Assembly: GCA_017623335.1 (NCBI GenBank)
Contig: JAGAPI010000273.1
Location: forward strand, 1 to 8,011
Direction of reading: 5' to 3'
DNA length: 8,011 bases
Origin: Prevotella sp.
Lineage (GTDB): Bacteria; Bacteroidota; Bacteroidia; Bacteroidales; Bacteroidaceae
Positions 1 to 5,849 of this stretch are shown here, in pieces. The notes beneath the pieces are model-generated. The model had not been told where the DNA came from. It ran no database searches and worked only from the letters and a program-made list of their open reading frames with translations. Numbering within the stretch: the stretch's first letter is position 1; every line of letters starts with the position of its first letter. The position numbers and the translations under genes are program-made.

Positions 1-3000
1 TCTTACGATATCATCCATAACCATTTTTAATTTATATGGAAGTTTGTTCCACAAGTCTTCCTCCGCTTTTTTGATAGCCTCGCACATTTCATCATGTGCA
101 GCCTCATTTCCCTTGTACATCTCCTTTAGCTTCTCCTTCGTTGTCTGGTAAAGCTTTATGTCTGACAAAAAGTAATTGGTCAGTCCGGACTTTCCATCAT
201 TTTTCTTGTCAAGCTCAGTAATTGCTTCGGCTCTGGCTTTTTTATATGCGGCATCAGCAGCTGCTGACTGTTTGCTTTTTGATGTTCCGGCTATAGCATC
301 ATTGAGTATTTTATCCGCTTCCTCCTGCTGCTGTGTCAGCTTTTTCTGAGCATAGAAATTTTTCAGGTTCTGAAGGATTTTGTCATATTCCTCCCTGGTC
401 ATTTCTCCTTCAGCTTCCAATTTCTTGTATAACACATCCAGCTCCTTCTCCGCAGCCTTTTGCATCTCGTCGAGATTTTCCGTGCCGAACTGCTTTCTCA
501 GCTCAAGCAGCCTGTCAAAAGACAGCTGCTGCAGGTCCAGCTGGTGGTTCTTCTGCAACTCATCAATCTGCTCGGCTGTTCTGTAGAAATCCTCAGAAGA
601 TTCAGAATAGAGCGACTGTTTCTTTCTGAGGAAATCAAGGTCATTCTGGAATAGCGCCTCATTGAGTGCCATTTCATCCTGGTACATTTTATCACCTGGA
701 GTATTAAAAGCTACCCTCAATTTCTCCTCAGCGTAACGTTGTGCAAGCTCAAGGTCGCGAATGCTCGCCCTGTTGTGAATATCCTGCAATTTTTTGTTGC
801 TCTCCTCAAGCACCTGCTGTTTTTCTGCCTGCAGCCTGTCATATACCTCGGTCTCCAGAAATCCGTATTTTCGCATGATGTCCATGCGCTGCTGGATGCC
901 GTCGACCTTTGCCTGAGTGATGCGCTGCTCATACTCGGTGAAAATGATTTCACCCTTCGCGTATATGGCGCGGAGGTCGTTGATGTCAGCCTGCTGCTTA
1001 TTCTTCGCCTCTTTCATCTCGCTGTTGTATGCACTTTTCTCCTTTGCCTGCTCACGTTTCAGTGCAGCCTCACGTTTCTTGCGCTCCTGCTCCTGTTTTT
1101 TCTGCTGCTTTTCTGAAACGTAGCCGCCAGATGACGCGCCGTAACTTGAAACCGCAGAGCCACCTGCAGTGACAGAGCTGTTGTTTCCGCCATTGTACAA
1201 ATTCTGTTTCTTTACATCATTATATTTTTTTTGCAGTGCGGCATTCTTCTCCAGTTCTTTTCCCAGAAAATTCTCCTCAGCGTTGATTTGTTTCTGAAGG
1301 CTGAGATTATCTTTCAGTCTTTGGTTGTGTATCTCCTCTTGTTTAAGGTTGTTTTTCAAATATTCGTTAGTCTCGATATACTCACCTGTCCATCCGTCGG
1401 CAACCGCTTCGCTCTCATATTTTTTCGGATGGGCTTCTCTTTCGGCTTTTACAGCTTTAAGCGAGCCACGAATGCGGTTCTCCTTTTGTCTGAGGTCCAG
1501 TTTTTTCTTGTTTATTTCCACCTTACGCTCATATATTGCTTCAGCCAACGCCGCATTCTCAAGCTCCTTGATGTAGTCTCTGATAGCTTTCTGATTGTCA
1601 TTGTAAAGAGTACCTTCCTTTGATATTGAGGCGTGATATTCAGGCACCAACTTTTGCAGTGCAGCTATAGCCTGCCTGCGCTCATTCACAGTGTATGCGT
1701 TGGAGTGGATGACCTTGTTGAGCATATCAATCTTGTTGCGTTCATCGAGCGTAGCATCAGAAACCTTCTTTGCCATTGATGCCTGCAGCTCAGCCACAGC
1801 CTTTGCATTTTTGGCTTTCTGAGTGCTGTTGCGCATTGCCTCTTTATATGAAATGAATGCCTTTACAGCACCATAAATAGCTACGCCGACAACGCTAAGG
1901 ACGGTAGCAAGTGCGGTCCACGGATTGGTGATGCTTGCAATTCTTGCGGCTCTCATGACGACAGTATATCCCTGCACTCCCTTTGTCACCAAAGCCCAAG
2001 CAGCCTGCGTGGCTACCAAAGCGGCACGAAGCAGCGCAGCCGTGGCAGTGTAAGCCTTATCGACAGCCGCTGCATAAACCGTAGCCGCCGCTTTTATTTT
2101 TATTGCAATCATTTCTTTATACCACAATGCTGTGTTTGCGGTTATGACCGCACCGAGCACGATCAGCAGTCTCCAGTGCTCAGTGGTGAACTTGATAAGT
2201 TCATTGAGAACCTTTATTCCCATGCTCATTGTTGAGATGGTGTACTTGCCTATCGGCTCCAGCCTCTCACCAAGTTCCACACACAAGTCGTTGAACTTTT
2301 TCTTAGCCTTGTCGAGTCCAGCCTGCACGGTTGTATTCTGCACATTAAATTCCTCAATGACCGATGTGCCTTGCTGATAAGCGTTGTTTGCAAGTTCCTG
2401 GTTCTTGCGCACGTCGTTGATTTTACTTGCGAGGACAGCAAGAACCGATGTGGCTCGTGCACCATCAAGCCCCATATCGGCGAACATGGGAGCAAGAGCA
2501 GTGAAACCTCCCTGCTTGTTCATCGCCTCGAAGAACTGCATGAGAGCTTCGTTCATGTCAGTCTTAATGAGGTCAGCAAATTTCTTCGCGTCGAGCCCTG
2601 CCACCTGCGCCATCTTGCTGCTGTCGGTTGCCATTGTCGCAATGATCTTAGACAGAGAGGTGGCTGCCATCTCCTCCTTCTGCATATTCTCGTCGAGCAC
2701 AGAGCCCCAGCCCATTATTTGCGCCTGGCTCATTTTCGCCTGTACGCCCACACCAGCGAGCCGTGCAGTGAAATCTACGAGGTAGCCTGCTTGTGCTGAG
2801 GAGTTCTGCGCCAACTCGTTAAGAGCAGAGCCTGTGGCAAGCATCGCGCCCCTCAGTCCCATGCGGTCATCCTCACCAAAAGCCATCGCTAATTTGCCAA
2901 CATTGTCAACGGCACCCTTTCCGAGGTCATCGCCCAGGGCAACGTTTATCTTGTCGGCAGCATCGACGAATGCCAGAATGTCTTTTTCTGCGGTGATGCC

Positions 3001-3678
3001 CAAACGCCCGGCAGAGCCTGCGAGTTGATTCAGTTCCTCGCGGCTGGTACGGGTGTCCATCTGCTTGAACACCTCATTCATGTGTTCAATCTCCTCGGCT
3101 GTCTGCCCCGTATATTTTCGAACATTAGCCATTTCCTGTTGCATATCGGCAAATGAATTGATTGTGCTGCGTACAAGCTGTGTCACGGTGGCAAATCCGG
3201 CAATACTCTGAGTTATTGCTCCCCAGTTTCTGTTCATAAAATCCGCAGCCTTACTAAGAAAAGACCTGCCATCGACAGCAGTCTTTGACTCCATGTTTAT
3301 CCTCTGAAGCTCTTCCTTACATTTCCTAAGCTGCCCGTTGAGTGCCTTCCAGTCTTCGCTTCCTCTTTTTACCCGTCCGCTTTTCAACTCGTTGTTAATG
3401 ACAGTGATGTTTCTGCGCAGTTCCTTTACTGATGCAGTAGATAGATTCTCAAGCGTGTGGTTAATCTTTGTTCCGGAGATTTGAATGTCACTCATCTCCT
3501 TCTTCGTTTTTATAAGCTCTTTATTGAGGTCCTTAACGCTATCCATCTTGCCCATGTTGAATGCCTGGTCGCGTTTTTTGCGCAACTCCTCCATCTTTTT
3601 CTCCAGACTGTTTAGTTTGTCCTTCGCCTGTTCGTCATTGAGGAAGATCTTGGTTATAATATCTTGTTCTTTTGCCAT
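1..3678 (-). CDS. Phage tail tape measure protein, TP901 type (partial, C-terminus off the left edge)
   Basis: This is the tail-length-determining protein of a long-tailed phage. It is expected to lie inside the tail tube and to pass into the host envelope on DNA ejection. I read an uninterrupted frame of 1226 codons that is still open at base 1. The N-terminus (MAKEQDIITKIFLNDEQ) is followed by a charged coiled-coil stretch to about residue 130. Residues about 150-400 resemble the TP901/PhageMin_Tail core (MANVRKYTGQTAEEIEHM from residue 183, then ELNQLAGSAGRLGI). Residues about 500-610 are hydrophobic and Ala-rich, with possible membrane-active helices. A Gly/Ser/Asn-rich linker sits at about 827-853, and the rest to 1226 is highly charged coiled coil rich in K, E and Q. 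No convincing Shine-Dalgarno precedes the ATG. A 13-bp hairpin ends five bases upstream of it. Family assignment is strong; the missing length is unknown. Confidence 0.93.
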   Translation of the reverse strand, partial: MAKEQDIITKIFLNDEQAKDKLNSLEKKMEELRKKRDQAFNMGKMDSVKDLNKELIKTKKEMSDIQISGTKINHTLENLSTASVKELRRNITVINNELKSGRVKRGSEDWKALNGQLRKCKEELQRINMESKTAVDGRSFLSKAADFMNRNWGAITQSIAGFATVTQLVRSTINSFADMQQEMANVRKYTGQTAEEIEHMNEVFKQMDTRTSREELNQLAGSAGRLGITAEKDILAFVDAADKINVALGDDLGKGAVDNVGKLAMAFGEDDRMGLRGAMLATGSALNELAQNSSAQAGYLVDFTARLAGVGVQAKMSQAQIMGWGSVLDENMQKEEMAATSLSKIIATMATDSSKMAQVAGLDAKKFADLIKTDMNEALMQFFEAMNKQGGFTALAPMFADMGLDGARATSVLAVLASKINDVRKNQELANNAYQQGTSVIEEFNVQNTTVQAGLDKAKKKFNDLCVELGERLEPIGKYTISTMSMGIKVLNELIKFTTEHWRLLIVLGAVITANTALWYKEMIAIKIKAAATVYAAAVDKAYTATAALLRAALVATQAAWALVTKGVQGYTVVMRAARIASITNPWTALATVLSVVGVAIYGAVKAFISYKEAMRNSTQKAKNAKAVAELQASMAKKVSDATLDERNKIDMLNKVIHSNAYTVNERRQAIAALQKLVPEYHASISKEGTLYNDNQKAIRDYIKELENAALAEAIYERKVEINKKKLDLRQKENRIRGSLKAVKAEREAHPKKYESEAVADGWTGEYIETNEYLKNNLKQEEIHNQRLKDNLSLQKQINAEENFLGKELEKNAALQKKYNDVKKQNLYNGGNNSSVTAGGSAVSSYGASSGGYVSEKQQKKQEQERKKREAALKREQAKEKSAYNSEMKEAKNKQQADINDLRAIYAKGEIIFTEYEQRITQAKVDGIQQRMDIMRKYGFLETEVYDRLQAEKQQVLEESNKKLQDIHNRASIRDLELAQRYAEEKLRVAFNTPGDKMYQDEMALNEALFQNDLDFLRKKQSLYSESSEDFYRTAEQIDELQKNHQLDLQQLSFDRLLELRKQFGTENLDEMQKAAEKELDVLYKKLEAEGEMTREEYDKILQNLKNFYAQKKLTQQQEEADKILNDAIAGTSKSKQSAAADAAYKKARAEAITELDKKNDGKSGLTNYFLSDIKLYQTTKEKLKEMYKGNEAAHDEMCEAIKKAEEDLWNKLPYKLKMVMDDIVR

Positions 3679-3683
3679 AATAA

Positions 3684-3717
3684 AAGGTGTTACTTTCATT
3701 TGCAAAAGTAACACCTT
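3684..3717 (-). terminator. 13-bp perfect hairpin between the small membrane gene and the tape measure gene
   Basis: The arms AAGGTGTTACTTT and AAAGTAACACCTT are perfectly complementary, with an 8-nt loop. On the minus strand the structure is followed by TTTTATT and then directly by the tape measure ATG. It starts 23 bases after the stop of the upstream gene, so an intrinsic terminator is the simplest reading. The symmetrical arms also overlap a -7-like box, so an operator or a leader structure limiting tape measure translation is possible. Confidence 0.6.
3703..3710 (-). promoter_or_regulatory. Candidate Bacteroidetes -7 box (TACTTTTG) for the tape measure gene
   Basis: On the minus strand TACTTTTG fits TAnnTTTG. 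A T-run (TTTTT) lies 19 bases upstream where the -33 element would be, but it lacks the usual TTG/TTTG. Transcription would begin about seven bases downstream, inside the hairpin, and leave a leader of roughly 20 nt. The overlap with the palindrome makes this either a controlled promoter or a chance match. Confidence 0.35.
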
Positions 3718-3740
3718 ATATCGGTATGTAAAAATACACG

Positions 3741-4067
3741 TTAAGGAAGTTTTCTGATTTCATTCTCCATTCCCCGAAGCGTGAAAGTTTCAAGAGTCTT
3801 CCCAAACTTTTTTCCGTATATTTTCCAAGTAATATCTACATAGTACTTCCCTGTCTCGGCATCAACATAATAGTATGTGACCTCTTGATTCTCTTTAAGT
3901 GTTCTTTTGAGCATATCTTCCAAATCCTTCATGTTGTTTTCCCTATGTTCACACTTAGCCTGCTCCCACCATCCGCTACTGCTGTGAGAAGAACCGCTAT
4001 TATTGGCAAGAGCCACCAAGAATATCGAGAGTAACCATATTATCAAAAATCCGAAAACGGTCATCAT
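3741..4067 (-). CDS. Small exported or membrane-anchored protein, unknown function
   Basis: I do not recognise this protein. The longest reading begins at 4094 (117 residues), but that ATG lies inside a good -7 box and would sit upstream of the transcript start. The ATG ATG pair at 4067/4064 is therefore the better start and gives 108 residues. Residues 4-21 form one hydrophobic helix (FGFLIIWLLSIFLVALA) ending in ALA followed by NNSGSSHSSSG. This could be a signal peptide with an A-L-A cleavage site or an N-terminal anchor. The rest is soluble-looking and charged: a helix-like stretch (MKDLEDMLKRTLKENQ), then a Tyr/Lys-rich part likely to be beta strands (VTYYYVDAETGKYYVDITW). It has its own promoter and a downstream hairpin, so it is expressed apart from the lysis genes. 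An accessory (moron) role such as superinfection exclusion is inference only. Confidence 0.65.
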   Translation of the reverse strand: MMTVFGFLIIWLLSIFLVALANNSGSSHSSSGWWEQAKCEHRENNMKDLEDMLKRTLKENQEVTYYYVDAETGKYYVDITWKIYGKKFGKTLETFTLRGMENEIRKLP

Positions 4068-4083
4068 AGTTGTAATTTTTCTG

Positions 4084-4114
4084 CAAATATACAAAAAAAA
4101 TCCGACATTTGCAA
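4084..4114 (-). promoter_or_regulatory. Bacteroidetes-type promoter for the small membrane gene
   Basis: On the minus strand TTG, 20 bases, then TATATTTG. The -7 element is a perfect TAnnTTTG and the spacing is typical of Bacteroides promoters. The 20-base spacer contains a run of eight T. The expected transcript start is about 4077, ten bases before the ATG at 4067, which argues against the longer start at 4094. Confidence 0.6.
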
Positions 4115-4147
4115 GAAAAACATAATTTTTATGTCAAAAAACAACTT

Positions 4148-4179
4148 AAAAGGCAGCTATCCTCCCGGACTGCCGCCTT
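4148..4179 (-). terminator. Probable terminator of the lysis operon
   Basis: On the minus strand the arms GGCAG and CTGCC enclose a 13-nt loop. A competing AAGGC/GCCTT pairing can extend the stem with a bulge. TTTT follows, then a second T-rich stretch. It lies 36 bases after the stop of the endolysin-spanin gene. The stem is weaker than that of the terminator at 5432-5454 but has the same core. Confidence 0.5.
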
Positions 4180-4215
4180 ACGAACTTAACCATAATAAAA
4201 CATTTAAGTATATTG

Positions 4216-4614
4216 CTATGATTTCATATTACGTTTGAGTCTGTAAATATTGATTATACCATATACTATGCAGATTAATGAATAAAGGCTGCCAGCCCAC
4301 ATGAGCAGATTCTGCCACCAGTACAGCTTGTTAACTTCGACAGGCTTAATCACCGGGTATGGCTGCGGCTCCTTAACTGTCTTAATCCTATATACAGTGT
4401 CAACCTCTGTATGATACACATGCAGGGTATGCCAGCGGTCACTGAATACAGTATCGTCTTTTAACAGTGTCGTGATGCTGTCGAACTTGACGACACTGTC
4501 AACTCTTACTCTATATTTATATAATGTGTCGGTCGTGGTCTTTTCAACGGTCACATACTCTTTGTTTTTGCAACCGGAAAAGAAAAAGACTGTAAGAAAT
4601 AAAATTATCGTCAA
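4216..4614 (-). other. Candidate internally started spanin-like lipoprotein (embedded reading)
   Basis: Starting at the TTG at 4614-4612 would give a 132-residue protein with a short signal peptide (TIILFLTVFFFSGC), a lipidated Cys at residue 15, about 90 periplasmic residues and a C-terminal transmembrane helix ending in RLKRNMKS. That architecture suits a unimolecular spanin bridging the outer and inner membranes. An AAAAAGG run ends eight bases before the TTG and could serve as a ribosome binding site. No ATG is available near this point. This is an alternative reading, not a demonstrated gene. Confidence 0.4.
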
Positions 4615-5148
4615 TCCAAGTGCCTTTTTGGCTCTTGCAAGATATTTTGTCCGGCTTGAAAGTCCATTGTACCCTCCATTAATGCGCTTTGTCACCGCCT
4701 TAACATCATCCTTGTCAGCCAGATTATTAAGCCCATGAGTTTGCCAGAACCACATTGATGAACGTACAGCCCCGAGCGGCAGCTCCAGCAGCTCTGGCTT
4801 AGCAACCACATCAAAGCCGCAATACTCTTTGTATGCTTTGTAATTCGCCTTGCCTGTCAACTGTATCAGCCCACGTCCCTTATAACGTTGTCCGTCACCG
4901 TCTGCCACCGGAGTGTTCCCCAGCGTGATGGCAAGTTTTCCAGTGTCATACTTTGCACCGCTTGCAAGCTCCTTTGTGTATTTCAGTTCCGCACTCTCAT
5001 GCGCTATCTGCGCAAGATAATGCGCCATGCGCAGTGAAGTCGTTATGCAGAACTCCGCTGCATAGCGGTTAATGTACACAAGAAACTTGTCAACTCTATT
5101 CCTTGCTGCCGGCATCACCTGCAACAGCTGCTCCCTTGTTACTTCCAT
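4216..5148 (-). CDS. GH19-type endolysin fused in frame to a spanin-like membrane lipoprotein
   Basis: Residues 1-176 form a phage glycoside hydrolase family 19 (chitinase-like lysozyme) domain expected to cleave the peptidoglycan glycan chain. The start VTREQLLQVMPAARNRVDKF, the HES motif at 50-52 with likely catalytic Glu51, the signature YKGRGLIQLTGKANY (89-103) and KRINGGYNGL (154-163) are all visible. With no stop codon the frame continues into a hydrophobic helix (179-190), a lipobox-like FSGC (Cys193), a Thr/Asp/Val-rich periplasmic-type region, a Pro-rich stretch (261-270) and a second membrane helix (about 283-303). Such a tail is usually a separate small lipoprotein in Bacteroides phages, probably a spanin. 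A TTG at codon 179 could start it internally. The 5' end overlaps the holin gene by 53 bp, which indicates translational coupling. The hydrolase call is firm; whether the fusion is expressed as one chain is unclear. Confidence 0.85.
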   Translation of the reverse strand: MEVTREQLLQVMPAARNRVDKFLVYINRYAAEFCITTSLRMAHYLAQIAHESAELKYTKELASGAKYDTGKLAITLGNTPVADGDGQRYKGRGLIQLTGKANYKAYKEYCGFDVVAKPELLELPLGAVRSSMWFWQTHGLNNLADKDDVKAVTKRINGGYNGLSSRTKYLARAKKALGLTIILFLTVFFFSGCKNKEYVTVEKTTTDTLYKYRVRVDSVVKFDSITTLLKDDTVFSDRWHTLHVYHTEVDTVYRIKTVKEPQPYPVIKPVEVNKLYWWQNLLMWAGSLYSLICIVYGIINIYRLKRNMKS

Positions 5149-5371
5149 ACCTGTCTTTTATCTCGTTTTCGATTTCGCCCATCTTGCTGTGGACGTACAT
5201 AGTAACCCCGAAGATGCTGGCGGCATACACCATTGTCTGACCTGCGTAAAACAGTGTGCCCTCCTCGATGTGCCCTTTCATGAAGAACGAGAGGAACACC
5301 AGGGCGGCACCACTGAGCAGCATCACGCAGGCTGTAGTGTATTGCACTTTTTCCTTTGTGTCGATTGTCAT
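5096..5371 (-). CDS. Holin-like protein with two transmembrane helices
   Basis: A 91-residue protein expected to form the inner-membrane lesion that releases the endolysin. It has a short charged N-terminus (MTIDTKEKVQY), a helix at about 12-31 (TTACVMLLSGAALVFLSFFM), a short loop, a second helix at about 41-61 (YAGQTMVYAASIFGVTMYV), and a charged C-terminal tail. Two helices with both ends on the same side is the class II holin layout. The QTMVYAASIFGV segment resembles small holin-like proteins next to Bacteroides phage endolysins. It is the first gene of the lysis unit. A TATCTTTG box lies about 24 bases upstream and the end overlaps the endolysin start. The function rests on topology and position, as holins lack catalytic motifs. 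Confidence 0.75.
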   Translation of the reverse strand: MTIDTKEKVQYTTACVMLLSGAALVFLSFFMKGHIEEGTLFYAGQTMVYAASIFGVTMYVHSKMGEIENEIKDRYGSNKGAAVAGDAGSKE

Positions 5372-5394
5372 AACGTTTGTATTTTATTTTTGTG

Positions 5395-5402
5395 CAAAGA
5401 TA
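5395..5402 (-). promoter_or_regulatory. Bacteroidetes -7 box (TATCTTTG) for the lysis operon
   Basis: The minus strand reads TATCTTTG, a perfect TAnnTTTG. It sits just after the terminator of the preceding unit and 23 bases before the holin ATG. The -33 region is T-rich but has no clear TTTG at 19-21 bases, so the element may be weak or activator-dependent. Confidence 0.5.
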
Positions 5403-5431
5403 CAACGGAAAACAAAGGTGTAAAAATACAA

Positions 5432-5454
5432 AAGGCAGCCGATAAAGCTGCCTT
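5432..5454 (-). terminator. Intrinsic terminator of the RT operon
   Basis: AAGGCAGC, a 7-nt loop and GCTGCCTT form a perfect 8-bp stem. On the minus strand the stem is followed by TTTTGTATTTTT. It starts four bases after the stop codon of the 129-residue gene. The geometry is that of a classical factor-independent terminator. Confidence 0.85.
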
Positions 5455-5457
5455 CAG

Positions 5458-5847
5458 TCATAATAATGCAAGAATTTTGTCCGCTTGTCGTTTTGCCTCC
5501 TCGCAAAACTCGTTGTACTCACGCCATTCTTCAGCGTGCTTCTCGGAGTCGTTGACCATGTGGCGCTGGATAGCAAGTTCATCACTGGCAGTGTACTTGG
5601 TTCTGATGATTCCATTCACCAGCTGCCCTCTGTCCCCGATGTCACTTGATGGTATGAGAGTACCGCCATCAGGCTCAGTGCCTGTGTACTGATAAGCCGT
5701 GTATGGCTTTATCTCTGTGCCCTCCGCAACGTCCTCAGGAACAAAATTTTTAATAACAGCCTCATTGAGGTAAACAATGACATTCTCATTGTCATACTTA
5801 CTCATACCTTTCCGCTCTGAGTAGATTTTTGTATAAGTTTTATTCAT
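5458..5847 (-). CDS. Hypothetical phage protein, possibly a tail-fibre assembly chaperone
   Basis: A 129-residue acidic protein whose ATG lies two bases after the RT stop, so it is very probably co-transcribed with the RT. A second ATG at 5805 (MSKYDNENVIVYLNEAVIKN), preceded by a GGAAAGG-like purine run, gives 115 residues and may be the true start. The middle (PYTAYQYTGTEPDGGTLIPS, then LVNGIIRTKYTASDELAIQR) and the charged helical end (EEWREYNEFCEEAKRQADKIL) loosely resemble small tail-fibre assembly proteins encoded beside fibre genes. I base this on pattern resemblance alone. It does not look like Avd, the small basic four-helix DGR accessory protein. The first residues NKTYTK repeat the last residues of the RT (GKTYTKFT). 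Confidence 0.7.
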   Translation of the reverse strand: MNKTYTKIYSERKGMSKYDNENVIVYLNEAVIKNFVPEDVAEGTEIKPYTAYQYTGTEPDGGTLIPSSDIGDRGQLVNGIIRTKYTASDELAIQRHMVNDSEKHAEEWREYNEFCEEAKRQADKILALL

Positions 5848-5849
5848 AA

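Noticed and set aside
333..1623. Open frames on the + strand opposite the tape measure gene
   Set aside because: They lie antisense to a continuous, recognisable coding frame, have Cys/Leu/Phe/Ser-rich low-complexity translations typical of antisense coiled-coil DNA, and show no start signals.
5139..5405. An 88-codon minus-strand frame overlapping the holin
   Set aside because: It is out of frame with the two-helix holin, starts inside the promoter box region and gives an Arg-rich translation without membrane helices.
5072..5692. A 206-codon + strand frame across the holin and the 129-residue gene
   Set aside because: It runs antisense to two supported genes and through a perfect terminator and a -7 box; its translation resembles no known family.
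5458..5847. The 129-residue gene as the missing Avd
   Set aside because: The protein is acidic with beta-rich middle segments and only one charged helix at the end, not a basic four-helix bundle, and it lies downstream of the RT.
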